Source of the DNA: UMGS1975 sp959600905
GTDB lineage: Bacteria > Bacillota > Clostridia > Christensenellales > QAND01
Assembly: GCA_959600905.1 (NCBI GenBank)
Contig: CAUGNO010000010.1
Location: 1 to 53,909, forward strand
Length of the DNA: 53,909 nucleotides
Direction of reading: 5' to 3'
Position 1 is the first letter of the stretch, and each line of letters opens with the position of its first letter. A model generated the notes under the pieces. It saw only the letters and a list, made by a program, of their open reading frames with translations. It did no database searches and had not been told where the DNA came from. This document shows positions 26,958 through 35,181 of this stretch, piece after piece. The position numbers and the translations under genes were made by a program.

Positions 26958-27314
26958 ATGCTAGGTAGCAAGCAAAAGATGATAGAAAAAGAGGATGCCG
27001 CATATCTGGAAAAAGCCTTGGCGGCATGGAAAGATGCCCAGAACTATTTCGACAATGTCTCGGATCCTGATCTAATAGAGTTTGCAATCTACGAGATGAA
27101 AGCAGCACAGCATAGGTATGAATATATGATAAAGTGTGCCAAACGCGGGGAGATCAGATCATGGCAAGAGCATCCAATTCTAATGCAGACCATCCCGCTG
27201 AGCGACCCGATGATGGAGGAAACCAAGCGCTTGGATAGGCTGGCCATCCGCCACATGATGCAGCAAAAGCAACGGTTTTCGGAGGAGCCCGCTGACATAA
27301 TCGGACAAAAATAA
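26958..27314 (+). CDS. DUF2508 (YaaL-like) protein
   Basis: A 118-residue protein with the family core AAWKDAQNYFDNVSDPDLIEFAIYEMKAAQHRYEYMIKCAK. In Bacillus the homologue yaaL lies between recR and bofA; here it precedes the BofA-family gene by 38 nt, so synteny supports the assignment. Function is unknown. AGGAGG precedes ATG 26958; the longer frame from 26862 has no RBS. Confidence 0.85.
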   Translation: MLGSKQKMIEKEDAAYLEKALAAWKDAQNYFDNVSDPDLIEFAIYEMKAAQHRYEYMIKCAKRGEIRSWQEHPILMQTIPLSDPMMEETKRLDRLAIRHMMQQKQRFSEEPADIIGQK

Positions 27315-27352
27315 ACATATAGTAGGAACAAAAAGGAAAGGCGTGTGGCTGC

Positions 27353-27625
27353 ATGGAGGTTTCCGTTTCTACTGTGGTGGCATTTTTTGCGGCGCTTTGC
27401 ATTGTTTTTCTGTTGGGAAAAATTTTGGGAAAGCCGGCACGCTGGATTGGCCGGCTGCTGCTCAATGGTATCATTGGCGGTGTTGTGCTGTATCTTGTCA
27501 ATCTCTTTGGAGGGCTGATCGGCCTTCATGCTGCGTTGAACCCTTTTACGGCCTTGATCGCCGGCACCCTGGGTATTCCAGGGGTTGCCCTGGTGTTGGT
27601 GCTACCCTTGCTGTTAACATTATGA
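27353..27625 (+). CDS. bofA: BofA-family protein (pro-sigma-K processing inhibitor type)
   Basis: A 90-residue protein with two or three hydrophobic helices and the family ending LLNGIIGGVVLYLVNLF...ALNPFTALIAGTLGIPGVALVLVL. BofA inhibits the SpoIVFB protease in the forespore-engulfing mother-cell membrane and so times sigma-K activation in Bacillus. Its presence suggests a sporulation-competent lineage, although BofA-like genes also occur in some non-sporulating Clostridia. Confidence 0.88.
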   Translation: MEVSVSTVVAFFAALCIVFLLGKILGKPARWIGRLLLNGIIGGVVLYLVNLFGGLIGLHAALNPFTALIAGTLGIPGVALVLVLPLLLTL

Positions 27626-27633
27626 AAACTTTC

Positions 27634-27662
27634 TTGCAATTACCAATTCGCTGTGGTATAGT
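27634..27662 (+). promoter_or_regulatory. Promoter of the riboswitch-ATPase transcript
   Basis: TTGCAA at 27634-27639 and TATAGT at 27657-27662 with a 17-nt spacer. The transcript would begin about 6-8 nt before the aptamer. Confidence 0.8.
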
Positions 27663-27674
27663 ATGTAAAAATAA

Positions 27675-27765
27675 CGAAGGGGAGTAACTCGCCATATCGG
27701 TTTTGCTGTTCGTCAACTCGGCCTTCAGCCCGGGCAGCAATCAGCTTTTGAGAGTAAGACCTTTG
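27675..27765 (+). ncRNA. yybP-ykoY (manganese) riboswitch aptamer
   Basis: Conserved blocks of this class appear in order: GAAGGGGAGTA at the 5' side, GTTCGTCA in the centre, CAGCCCGGGCAG, and GAGTAAGACCTTTG at the 3' side. Helix P1 is formed by CGAAGG (27675-27680) with CCTTTG (27760-27765). The class senses Mn2+ and typically switches on Mn2+ efflux genes. Here the P1 3' strand is also the 5' arm of a terminator, so ligand binding should permit read-through into the P-type ATPase gene. Confidence 0.88.
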
Positions 27766-27791
27766 TTCCTACTAGGAGCAAAGGTTTTTTT
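27759..27791 (+). terminator. Riboswitch expression platform terminator
   Basis: ACCTTTGTTCCT (27759-27770) pairs with AGGAGCAAAGGT (27774-27785) in a 12-bp stem followed by T residues. Bases 27760-27765 are shared with aptamer helix P1, giving two mutually exclusive structures. Confidence 0.88.
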
Positions 27792-27828
27792 GCGCCTAAA
27801 AAAGCAAATATAGGAGGCAGTAGAAGGT

Positions 27829-30465
27829 ATGGAACTATGGCACACAAAGACTGTAGAGCAAACGAGAGATGCTTTACAGAGCACAGAACAGGGCCTTTCG
27901 GCGGAACAGGTGCGCAGCGCCACGCAGAAACATGGGCTCAATGAATTGAGGCATAAAAAGCCCAAGAGCGTGGGTAAGTTGTTTTTGGAGCAGATGACGG
28001 ATGTAATGATCCTGGTACTGCTCGCAGCTGCGGCCATTTCTGCCTTTTTGGGAGAAGTGATTGATTCCGCCGTCATTTTGTTTATCGTGATACTCAATGC
28101 TGTCATCGGTGTGGTCCAGCAGAAAAAAGCGGAAAAATCTCTCAACGCGCTAAAGGAATTGTCTGCCCCTGTGGCAAAGGTGATTCGTGACGGGAAGGAA
28201 ATCAGCGTGCCGGCAAAAGAGCTTGTGCCGGGCGATTTGGTATTGATGGAAGCTGGCGACGTTGTGCCGGCGGATGTGCGGTTGGTGATGACGGCGAACT
28301 TTAAGGTGCAAGAGGCAGCCTTAACGGGCGAATCTTTGCCAGTGGATAAGGATGCAACTGCGATCCTGGAGGAAAAAGCACCGTTGGGTGATCGCATCAA
28401 TATGGCGTTCTCCTCCAGCGTAGTGACTTATGGCCGCGGTTCCGGGATCGTTGTGGAGACAGGGATGAATACCGAAGTAGGCCGGATTGCAGATATGCTG
28501 ATGAGCGAGAAAACAAGGCCGACACCGTTGCAGATGAAGCTGGCAAAGCTGGGCAAGGTGCTCGCCATGGCAGCCATTGGCATTTGTATTGTCATCTTTG
28601 GGGTAGGTCTGCTGTATGGCAAGGGCATGCTGGATATGTTCTTTACGGCGGTTTCTTTGGCTGTGGCGGCCATTCCGGAAGGGCTGCCGGCCATTTCTAC
28701 CATTGTGCTGGCCATGAGCGTACAGCGTATGGTAAAGCGCAACGCCATCATCCGTACGCTACCCTCTGTAGAGGCGCTGGGTAGTGCAACGGTCATCTGT
28801 TCGGATAAGACGGGAACTTTGACGCAGAATAAGATGACCGTCACACACTTATATGTAGAGGGAAAAACGGCGCCGATGGCAGAGCGAAATACGCTGGACG
28901 CAGAGGGTGTGCAGCTGTTGAATCGCATTGCAACGCTTTGCAATGATGCGCGCTTTACACAAAAGGACGGTGGAACTATAGCCGTTGGAGACCCAACGGA
29001 GATTGCTTTGATGGAGGGTGCCCAAGTTGCAGGCGTAGAAAAGCAGGCGGAAGAAGAAAAAACGCCGCGTGTAGCAGAACGTGCGTTTGATTCCGATCGA
29101 AAGCTGATGAGTACAGTGCACGAACTGGCGCCGAATCAGTGGGTTTCGTATACAAAAGGTGCGCCGGATGTGCTGTTGAGCCGCTGTACCATGATATGGG
29201 AAAACGGACAGGCTGTGCCGATGACGGAGGATAAACGTCAGCAGATATTGCAAGCAAACGATGAGATGGCAGAGCAGGCTTTGCGCGTTTTGGCAATGGC
29301 ATATAAGCCTATCGATGCACTTCCCACCCAGGAGGATGAGCTGGAGGCCCTGGAGCAGGGGCTGGTCTTCGTGGGGATGACGGGCATGATAGACCCGCCG
29401 CGCGAGGAAGCGAAAAAAGCGGTGGAAACCTGTCGCCAAGCAGGGATCCAGGCGGTTATGATCACAGGAGACCACAAGACGACAGCAGTGGCCATTGCAA
29501 AGAGCCTGGGCATTTTGACAGAGGGCAAAGAAGCTCTGACAGGGCAGGAGCTGGATCAGCTCAGCGACGAAGAACTGGAACAGCGGGTGGAAAACATTGC
29601 AGTATACGCCCGTATTTCGCCGGAACATAAGGTGCGCATCGTAAAAGCTTGGCAATCCAAAGGACACATTGCTGCCATGACAGGGGATGGCGTCAACGAC
29701 GCGCCGGCGTTGAAAAATGCGGATATTGGCTGTGCCATGGGGATCGTGGGCACGGAGGTAGCCAAAGAGGCGGCAGACATTATCTTGACGGACGATAACT
29801 TTGCAACGGTGGTATCCGCTGTAGAGGAAGGCCGCCGGATCTATGATAATATTTTCAAAAGCATTGCTTTCTTGCTTTCCAGCAACATCGGAGAGATCCT
29901 TACACTATTCATTGCAACGATGCTCGGCTGGGAGGAGCCGCTGCTGCCGGTGCACCTATTATGGGTCAATCTAGTGACAGACAGCCTACCGGCCTTGGGG
30001 CTGGGGGTAGACCCGGCGGAAAGGGATATCATGCAGCCGCGCAAAAACATGAAGGATAAGTTGTTTAGCGGCGGAATGATTTATCGTATCTGCTACCAGG
30101 GGATTATGATCGGGTTGCTATCGTTGACAGCGTTCCGCATCGGGATGGAATCGGGCAGCATCGATGTAGCGCGCACTATGGCGTTTGCAGTGCTGGCGCT
30201 GAGCCAGCTGGTGCATGCGTTCAATGTGCGCAGCGTCAAGCATAGTGTATTCTCCAATGCAGTAGGGCCGAACAGCAAGTTCATTCTGGCTACGGTTGCT
30301 TCTTTGGCAATTATGCTGAGCGTACTGCTGATCCCGCCGTTCCACGGCCTGTTTAGCACGGCAATCTTGAACGGTACACAGTGGCTGTGGGTTGCGGGGC
30401 TGTCGTTCGCTCCGCTGGTAATCGTAGAGCTGTTCAAACTCTTGCATATCAACGGCAGCAAATAA
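27829..30465 (+). CDS. P-type (P2A) cation-transporting ATPase, probable Mn2+/Ca2+ exporter
   Basis: An 878-residue ATPase with all landmarks: LTGES (166-169), PEGLP in helix M4 (283-287), phosphorylated D326 in SDKTGTLTQNK, KGAPDVLLSRC in the nucleotide domain, and GDGVNDAPAL in the hinge. The M6 motif NLVTDSLPAL is that of the SERCA/LMCA calcium-pump group. Control by a manganese-type riboswitch suggests that Mn2+ is a physiological substrate, as proposed for similarly controlled lactococcal pumps; Ca2+ remains possible. ATG at 27829 follows TAGGAGG. Single-gene transcript closed by a terminator. Confidence 0.92.
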   Translation: MELWHTKTVEQTRDALQSTEQGLSAEQVRSATQKHGLNELRHKKPKSVGKLFLEQMTDVMILVLLAAAAISAFLGEVIDSAVILFIVILNAVIGVVQQKKAEKSLNALKELSAPVAKVIRDGKEISVPAKELVPGDLVLMEAGDVVPADVRLVMTANFKVQEAALTGESLPVDKDATAILEEKAPLGDRINMAFSSSVVTYGRGSGIVVETGMNTEVGRIADMLMSEKTRPTPLQMKLAKLGKVLAMAAIGICIVIFGVGLLYGKGMLDMFFTAVSLAVAAIPEGLPAISTIVLAMSVQRMVKRNAIIRTLPSVEALGSATVICSDKTGTLTQNKMTVTHLYVEGKTAPMAERNTLDAEGVQLLNRIATLCNDARFTQKDGGTIAVGDPTEIALMEGAQVAGVEKQAEEEKTPRVAERAFDSDRKLMSTVHELAPNQWVSYTKGAPDVLLSRCTMIWENGQAVPMTEDKRQQILQANDEMAEQALRVLAMAYKPIDALPTQEDELEALEQGLVFVGMTGMIDPPREEAKKAVETCRQAGIQAVMITGDHKTTAVAIAKSLGILTEGKEALTGQELDQLSDEELEQRVENIAVYARISPEHKVRIVKAWQSKGHIAAMTGDGVNDAPALKNADIGCAMGIVGTEVAKEAADIILTDDNFATVVSAVEEGRRIYDNIFKSIAFLLSSNIGEILTLFIATMLGWEEPLLPVHLLWVNLVTDSLPALGLGVDPAERDIMQPRKNMKDKLFSGGMIYRICYQGIMIGLLSLTAFRIGMESGSIDVARTMAFAVLALSQLVHAFNVRSVKHSVFSNAVGPNSKFILATVASLAIMLSVLLIPPFHGLFSTAILNGTQWLWVAGLSFAPLVIVELFKLLHINGSK

Positions 30466-30471
30466 AAATAT

Positions 30472-30499
30472 AAAAGGCTGGCATTGCCAGCCTTTTTTG
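30472..30499. terminator. Terminator after the P-type ATPase
   Basis: AAAAGGCTGGCA and TGCCAGCCTTTT form the stem, followed by T residues; A-rich bases on the other side may let it also serve the convergent VOC gene. Confidence 0.85.
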
Positions 30500-30508
30500 T
30501 TTGATTAT

Positions 30509-30886
30509 TTATTCGTATAACTCTAACGGCAGCAAATCAGGATCAAAGAAAAAGGTAAAACGTCGCCCGGTATAAGGATCAATACGGATGGGTTCTGTTT
30601 TGACGTTATGAAGGGATAAATATTGAATACAATCCTCAAGACATGCCACATGAAAGGCCAGATGGCGGAGGCCTCTAGCCTCGGGATAGGATGGGCGGGG
30701 AGGACTGTCCGGTTTATAGAACAGCTCCAGTTCACAGCCATCTAGCCCAAGATCCAGCTTTATATCTTCGCTATCTTTCCGGTGGTTTTCTCGTAGAATT
30801 TCAAAACCCAAAATATCGACATAAAAGTGCTTGGCTTTTTGATAATCCGAGACAATCAAGGCGACATGGTGTATAGAAGAAAACAT
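30509..30886 (-). CDS. VOC-family glyoxalase I-like metalloprotein (YaeR/GloA2 type)
   Basis: The 125-residue protein follows the YaeR pattern: SIHHVALIVSDYQKAKHFYVDILGF, the E of ELELFY, EARGLRHLAFHV and DPYTGRRFTFFFDPDLLPLELYE. The metal ligands of the paired beta-alpha-beta-beta-beta motif are kept (His, Glu, His, Glu). Activity in this subgroup is not well defined. The start is the ATG at 30886, 8-9 nt after AGGAG; the GTG three codons upstream is too close to it. It follows a kinase-like gene on the same strand, probably co-transcribed. Confidence 0.88.
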   Translation of the reverse strand: MFSSIHHVALIVSDYQKAKHFYVDILGFEILRENHRKDSEDIKLDLGLDGCELELFYKPDSPPRPSYPEARGLRHLAFHVACLEDCIQYLSLHNVKTEPIRIDPYTGRRFTFFFDPDLLPLELYE

Positions 30887-30891
30887 AAATA

Positions 30892-31404
30892 TCACTCCTG
30901 ACTCATAAGTACCAAATGAGCGATGTGCTTTGCAACCTGCTCGGGAGAAAGGTTTGTGGTATTCAAGACCTGACTTTTTGTCTGTGCATATAACGGTAGA
31001 TAGGAAAGACTACGGGCAATGATGTCTGCCTCCCGAAGGCCAGTTGAAATATCTTTTTGCAGCCTTTTTTCCAGCGCCTTTTCCTCACAAAGAAGGGCAA
31101 AACGATGCACCTTAGCATGGGAAAGATCCAAAAAAGGGAGAATTTTTTGAAAAATTTTGTCATCCTGGAGCACCCAATTGAAGACCAAATAGGAAATGTT
31201 CTTATTATGAAGATATGAATTCAACAGATAGATCATATGTTTAAGAGCCATTTCCCTGTTTTCTTCGTGAGGACAAAAAGGGAATATCTGCCAGCACCAA
31301 TCCCCCTCCAGCAATGCGCTGGGCTGAAGCAGGCGGCACACATGGCGGCTGACAGTGGATTTGCCAACGCCCATAGGACCGTGGAGAATTAGGAAATTTT
31401 TCAT
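30892..31404 (-). CDS. P-loop kinase-like protein (AAA_33/zeta-like)
   Basis: A 170-residue P-loop protein opening with MKNFLILHGPMGVGKSTVS (Walker A), then LLEGDWCWQI and a helical body with EEKALEKRLQKD resembling the nucleotide-binding lid of small-molecule kinases. Substrate unknown; shikimate kinase-like, chloramphenicol phosphotransferase-like or zeta-type functions are all conceivable. Start ATG 31404 is preceded by GAGG 9-10 nt away. It ends 5 nt before the VOC gene begins. Confidence 0.7.
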   Translation of the reverse strand: MKNFLILHGPMGVGKSTVSRHVCRLLQPSALLEGDWCWQIFPFCPHEENREMALKHMIYLLNSYLHNKNISYLVFNWVLQDDKIFQKILPFLDLSHAKVHRFALLCEEKALEKRLQKDISTGLREADIIARSLSYLPLYAQTKSQVLNTTNLSPEQVAKHIAHLVLMSQE

Positions 31405-31568
31405 TAGAGAGTACCTCATATCCACTTTGTTTTTGTCTTGTTTTTCTCTATTGTGAACCAAAACAAAAACAAATGCAAATGCCAAACATCAAAGGCGCCT
31501 TTCTGATTTGTGCTACGGGGCACAAACATATGACCAAACGAAAAAAATTGTGCATTTATAAACGATGG

Positions 31569-31598
31569 TTGACTTTGTTTTTCATTCTTCGTTATAGT
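31569..31598 (+). promoter_or_regulatory. Promoter of the second phosphofructokinase
   Basis: TTGACT at 31569-31574 and TATAGT at 31593-31598 with 18 nt between (17 to TTATAG), 46 nt before the start codon. Confidence 0.75.
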
Positions 31599-31644
31599 GC
31601 AGGCATCAGGTGTTTTGACACCTTTATAGGAGGCGTACGACGCA

Positions 31645-32679
31645 ATGAAAAAAATTGGTATCTTGACAGGCGGAGGAGACTGCCCTGGCCTAAACGCCGT
31701 AATCCGTGGCGTGGTGGAACGTTGTGCCATGCAGGATGTAAAGGTTTTTGGCTATCATGAAGGATGGCGCGGCGTAATAGAACAGGATGGACACTGGATG
31801 GACACCGCAGAGGTGGAGAGCATTCAGGGACGGGGCGGCACGATTCTCAGAACCAGCCGGACCAACGTGATGAAGATGGAAAACGGACCGGCGCTTGTCC
31901 GGCGTAGCATGGAAAGTCTTGGGTTGGAATGTATCGTGGCCATCGGCGGAGACGATACCCTAGGCGTGGCCAACCAATTGGTAGAACTGGGGCTGCCAAT
32001 GATTGGTGTACCCAAGACCATCGACAACGACTTGAACTGTACCGACTATACCTTTGGCTTTGATACGGCGGCAAACACGGCAATGCGTGCGATGGATGAC
32101 CTATGTACCACGGCTTCCAGCCATTCCCGTGTTATGGTGGTGGAGATCATGGGGCGCAATACCGGCTGGATTGCAGTGCAGAGCGCCATTGCGGCCAATG
32201 TGAATGTCTGCGTGATTCCTGAATTTCCGTTGTCGCTAGAGGAAATATGCCGGCGTGTAAAAAAACGCTACGACGAAGGAAAGCATTACAGCATTGTGGC
32301 GCTGGCAGAGGCAACGAGGATCAAGGGGCTGGATGAAGACCTGGAACGTTTGGAAAAGGATTCATTTGGCAACTACAAATATCCGGAACGCAACATTGGG
32401 CAGCGGCTGGCGGAGGCCATTGAAGAAAAAACGGGGCTGGAAACCCGGCATATCGTGCTGGGGCATCTACAGAGATCCGGCGCACCTACCTTGTTTGACA
32501 GGGTATTGGGGACCCGTCTGGGCGTGAAGGCAGCAGATCTTGCTATGGCGCATGATTATGGAAAGATGGTAGGCTTGGCGGGAACCACCGTGGTGGCAGT
32601 TTCGCTCAAAGAAGCGGTCAATATGCGCAAGGAAGTGGATGCAGAACTGTACGAAATCGCCGAAATGTGTTGCAGATAG
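31645..32679 (+). CDS. Phosphofructokinase with pyrophosphate-type active site
   Basis: A 344-residue PFK paralogue. TGGGDCPGLNAVIRG opens the protein. AIGGDDTLGVAN has Asp where ATP enzymes have Gly, and GVPKTIDNDLN has Lys in the second discriminating position. The D/K pair is the established signature of PPi-dependent phosphofructokinases, which are reversible and save ATP. MGRNTGWIAV and the GHLQRSGAP region also fit the group III/long-type family. It has its own promoter and terminator. An alternative is a specialised kinase for another sugar phosphate such as sedoheptulose 7-phosphate, known for some PPi-PFKs. Confidence 0.9.
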   Translation: MKKIGILTGGGDCPGLNAVIRGVVERCAMQDVKVFGYHEGWRGVIEQDGHWMDTAEVESIQGRGGTILRTSRTNVMKMENGPALVRRSMESLGLECIVAIGGDDTLGVANQLVELGLPMIGVPKTIDNDLNCTDYTFGFDTAANTAMRAMDDLCTTASSHSRVMVVEIMGRNTGWIAVQSAIAANVNVCVIPEFPLSLEEICRRVKKRYDEGKHYSIVALAEATRIKGLDEDLERLEKDSFGNYKYPERNIGQRLAEAIEEKTGLETRHIVLGHLQRSGAPTLFDRVLGTRLGVKAADLAMAHDYGKMVGLAGTTVVAVSLKEAVNMRKEVDAELYEIAEMCCR

Positions 32680-32699
32680 GAAAAATAAGGGGTATCATG

Positions 32700-32744
32700 A
32701 ACGTAGTCATTCCCACCTAGGGAATGGCTACGTTGTTGTTTTTT
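32700..32744 (+). terminator. Terminator of the second phosphofructokinase
   Basis: AACGTAGTCATTCCC and GGGAATGGCTACGTT form a 15-bp stem (one G-T pair) around ACCTA, followed by a T-rich run. Confidence 0.88.
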
Positions 32745-32766
32745 TGGCAGATCGGAGGAGGCAAGA

Positions 32767-33579
32767 TTGAGAAACATCAAGCATATGGTCGGTGTTCTGT
32801 TGTCTGTGGTTTGCTTAGTGGTGTTGTCGGGTTGCGGCGGGCAGGCAGAGGAGCCTGTGCCCACGGTAGCACCGGCGCCTTCGGCAGCGGCCGGAGAGAA
32901 TCCGCTTAACAATCAGATCATAGACTATATGAACCAGAGGGATTACAGCATAGCAAAGGCGAATGAAATCATGGAGACCTATCAGCCGGAGGAAGGGCAA
33001 ACGGATTATACCAACCTCATCAGTTCGCTATTCACCCCAAATTTTCGAGCGGATGATGAGCTTGTAGATTTGCTGCAATCTATGGTACAATCAGAAAAGA
33101 CAGAAACAGGCTTTCATATGACCTCTGAAAATGGGGGCAGCGGTGATCTGGTGTTGGAAAACGGCGTATACAAATACGCCTTTCAGGAGCAGATGACCGA
33201 AAGCGACGATACTGTTACAACGATTTCACATTCCGCTACCCTGCTTGAAGACGGCAGCCAAATGGATGTTAAGACAGAAAGCATCCAGCAGGGCGGCGTT
33301 CCTGTTTTAGAAAACTGGCTGCAGGTTAAAAAGCAAGACGACCTGTATCAAGTGCAACAATTTTATACCGATGATGGCGGCAGCACGCATCAGCTGATTC
33401 AAATGAGATTCCGACAGGAAGAGCTTTCCTATGCGGTATATGAAAACGTGGAGGAAAAGCCGAATAGTATTTTTGAATCCGACGAATTTTTATCCGACGG
33501 CTTTGTGACCAGCGTTACGCTCAAAGATGGCAGGGTCACGGTCATGAACGATGGGAAGGAATTGGTATTCGGCACATGA
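32767..33579 (+). CDS. Lipoprotein of unknown function
   Basis: A 270-residue exported lipoprotein: basic N-terminus, hydrophobic stretch and lipobox VVLSGC, then a Pro/Ala/Thr linker (PVPTVAPAPSAAA). The mature part is acidic and beta-rich with repeated short strands (GDLVLENGVYKYAFQEQM, SVTLKDGRVTVMNDGKELVF); I recognise no family. The TTG at 32767 has GGAGGAG six bases upstream, and no ATG precedes the signal peptide. Confidence 0.75.
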   Translation: MRNIKHMVGVLLSVVCLVVLSGCGGQAEEPVPTVAPAPSAAAGENPLNNQIIDYMNQRDYSIAKANEIMETYQPEEGQTDYTNLISSLFTPNFRADDELVDLLQSMVQSEKTETGFHMTSENGGSGDLVLENGVYKYAFQEQMTESDDTVTTISHSATLLEDGSQMDVKTESIQQGGVPVLENWLQVKKQDDLYQVQQFYTDDGGSTHQLIQMRFRQEELSYAVYENVEEKPNSIFESDEFLSDGFVTSVTLKDGRVTVMNDGKELVFGT

Positions 33580-33633
33580 GTTTGTCCTTAGCCGCAAAAG
33601 GCGGAGCAATATTTTGGAGAGGTGAATCGTTTC

Positions 33634-34857
33634 ATGAGAAGCAAGGAAATTGCAATTGTTGGGGCCGGGAAGATCGGGCGTGGATATCTTTCGGATCTGT
33701 TTTCGCGGGCAGGCTATCATTTGATTTTTATCAATGGTTCGCCAGTAACCATCGATAAGCTCAACGAGCAGGGTTACTATACGCTATTTACCGCAAAAGC
33801 GGATGGATTGGACAAACGAAGGATCGAAGGCTTTGAGGCATACAGCTCCAAGCGCGATTTTGACGTCTGTGTAGAGCGCCTGCAAAAAGTAGATCTGATT
33901 GCAGTGGCATTGTACCCGGGCGCATATCCCTCAGTAGCGGATCTGTTGGCCAAAACCATTGCCAAGAGAATGGAGACCGGATTGGAAGAACCGTTGAATG
34001 TTATGTTTTTCGTGAACATGGTATTTACGGCAAGGACATTCAAAAAATTGCTGCGCGAACGGCTGGATGACCAGCAGTGGGCCTATTGCGAAAAGCATGT
34101 GGGCCTGATAGAGGCGCTGACACACCGCGGCGGCTACAACCCGACGGAGGAGATGCTCGCAGAAGATCCGCTGTGCATCTCTACAGGAGAGGGAGAGGTG
34201 CTCCCGGTTGGCGATTGTTTTGTAGGAGAAAAGCCGGATATGCCGTATATGCAGTTTGTAGACCGCATTGAAGGGCGTATGGTGAAAAAGATTTGGTGCG
34301 GTAATATGAGGCACTGCACCACGGCTTGTATCGGCAAGGCCCGCGGTGCGAAGTATACATTTGAGTGTGCCAACGATCAATACGTAAGAAAATGCGCAGA
34401 CTATGCGACGGTAGAAGCAAAATTTGGGATTGCCAAGGAGTTTGGGTTTACCCAAGCAGAGATTGACGAGGGTGTTGGCCTAAACTGGGATTCCATGAAA
34501 AATCCCAATGCAAAGGATGATGTGGATCGCGTTTGTGCAGACCCTATTCGTAAACTAGGGCATGACGAGCGCTTTATTGGGCCCGCCCTGCTGTGCCTAA
34601 AATACGGCATGGTTCCATACTTTTTGTCCAGAGGCACTGCGTATTTGTTGATGTATGTCAACGAAAATGATGCCAGCGCAGAAGAGATTCAAGCGTATCG
34701 CAAAGAAAACGGAGACGAAAAGACCATTTTGAAGTATTGTGGATTGGATCGAAGCATCAAGGATGAGGATGTGCTGTTTCAGATGATCCTAGGCCAGATG
34801 AAAGAGCTGGAGGATCATGACTGGCAGGAAGCTAAACCTTGGCAAAAAGTAGATTGA
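33634..34857 (+). CDS. Mannitol dehydrogenase-family protein (MtlD-like)
   Basis: A 407-residue polyol dehydrogenase-family protein. The Rossmann motif IVGAGKIGRGYLSDLF is of the mannitol-1-phosphate 5-dehydrogenase type; the C-terminal domain contains NPNAKDDVDRVCADPIRKLGHDERFIGPALLC, similar to the conserved RDPLRKL...RLIGPA segment. No PTS mannitol genes are nearby, so the substrate may be another sugar alcohol phosphate. ATG 33634 is preceded by GGAGAGG about 12 nt upstream; the GTG at 33622 abuts it. Confidence 0.82.
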   Translation: MRSKEIAIVGAGKIGRGYLSDLFSRAGYHLIFINGSPVTIDKLNEQGYYTLFTAKADGLDKRRIEGFEAYSSKRDFDVCVERLQKVDLIAVALYPGAYPSVADLLAKTIAKRMETGLEEPLNVMFFVNMVFTARTFKKLLRERLDDQQWAYCEKHVGLIEALTHRGGYNPTEEMLAEDPLCISTGEGEVLPVGDCFVGEKPDMPYMQFVDRIEGRMVKKIWCGNMRHCTTACIGKARGAKYTFECANDQYVRKCADYATVEAKFGIAKEFGFTQAEIDEGVGLNWDSMKNPNAKDDVDRVCADPIRKLGHDERFIGPALLCLKYGMVPYFLSRGTAYLLMYVNENDASAEEIQAYRKENGDEKTILKYCGLDRSIKDEDVLFQMILGQMKELEDHDWQEAKPWQKVD

Positions 34858-34864
34858 GCAAAGA

Positions 34865-34896
34865 AAAAGAGCAAGCGATGCTTGCTCTTTTTTTGT
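34865..34896. terminator. Bidirectional terminator between MtlD-like and SASP-like genes
   Basis: AAAGAGCAAGC and GCTTGCTCTTT pair around GAT, with T7 to the right and AAAGAAAAA to the left, so it works for either strand. Confidence 0.88.
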
Positions 34897-34944
34897 AGAA
34901 AGGCAAATGCTGCATTCCTACAAGTGGGGTGCGATGTACAGAGG

Positions 34945-35079
34945 TTACTGTACGTTATCGCGGCTTTGTTTGTTCTGCTGTTTGACTTCAGCGGAATCGA
35001 ACGAAGAAGAGCTCTGGGAATGCTGAGCGCTCTGCTTGTTCAACTGCTGCGTCTTTTGCATCTTGTTTTTCTTTGCCAT
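34945..35079 (-). CDS. 44-residue small acid-soluble spore protein (gamma-type-like)
   Basis: A short minus-strand gene with RBS GAGGTGAT 5 nt before ATG. The product starts MAKKNKMQKTQQLNKQSAQH and continues with a serine run, FDSAEVKQQNKQS, ending DNVQ. It is composed mainly of Gln, Ser, Lys and Asn. The Q-Q-x-x-K-Q-x-x-Q pattern and the F-x-S-E/A core resemble one repeat of gamma-type SASP, the amino-acid store of spores. A sigma-G-like promoter stands directly upstream and a terminator downstream. The assignment is from composition and pattern only; other spore-core small proteins (SspO-like) are possible. Confidence 0.7.
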   Translation of the reverse strand: MAKKNKMQKTQQLNKQSAQHSQSSSSFDSAEVKQQNKQSRDNVQ

Positions 35080-35097
35080 GATTTATCACCTCGACAT

Positions 35098-35126
35098 TAG
35101 TATGGAATTTTTCAAGGTTCCTATGC
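35098..35126 (-). promoter_or_regulatory. Sigma-G-like promoter of the SASP-like gene
   Basis: On the minus strand GCATA (35126-35122) and CATACTA (35104-35098) are separated by 17 nt. They match the forespore sigma-G consensus GHATR / CATWHTA. A caveat is the very short leader: the predicted start falls at the edge of the RBS. Confidence 0.6.
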
Positions 35127-35181
35127 TGGCAAATGATTACAAGAAAAAGAGGCGTATTTAGCACCTCTTTTTTGGAAAAAA

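Noticed and set aside
34882..35100. Plus-strand 72-codon ORF rich in Leu/Phe/Arg
   Set aside because: It is the antisense shadow of the SASP-like gene and the terminator, and has no RBS.
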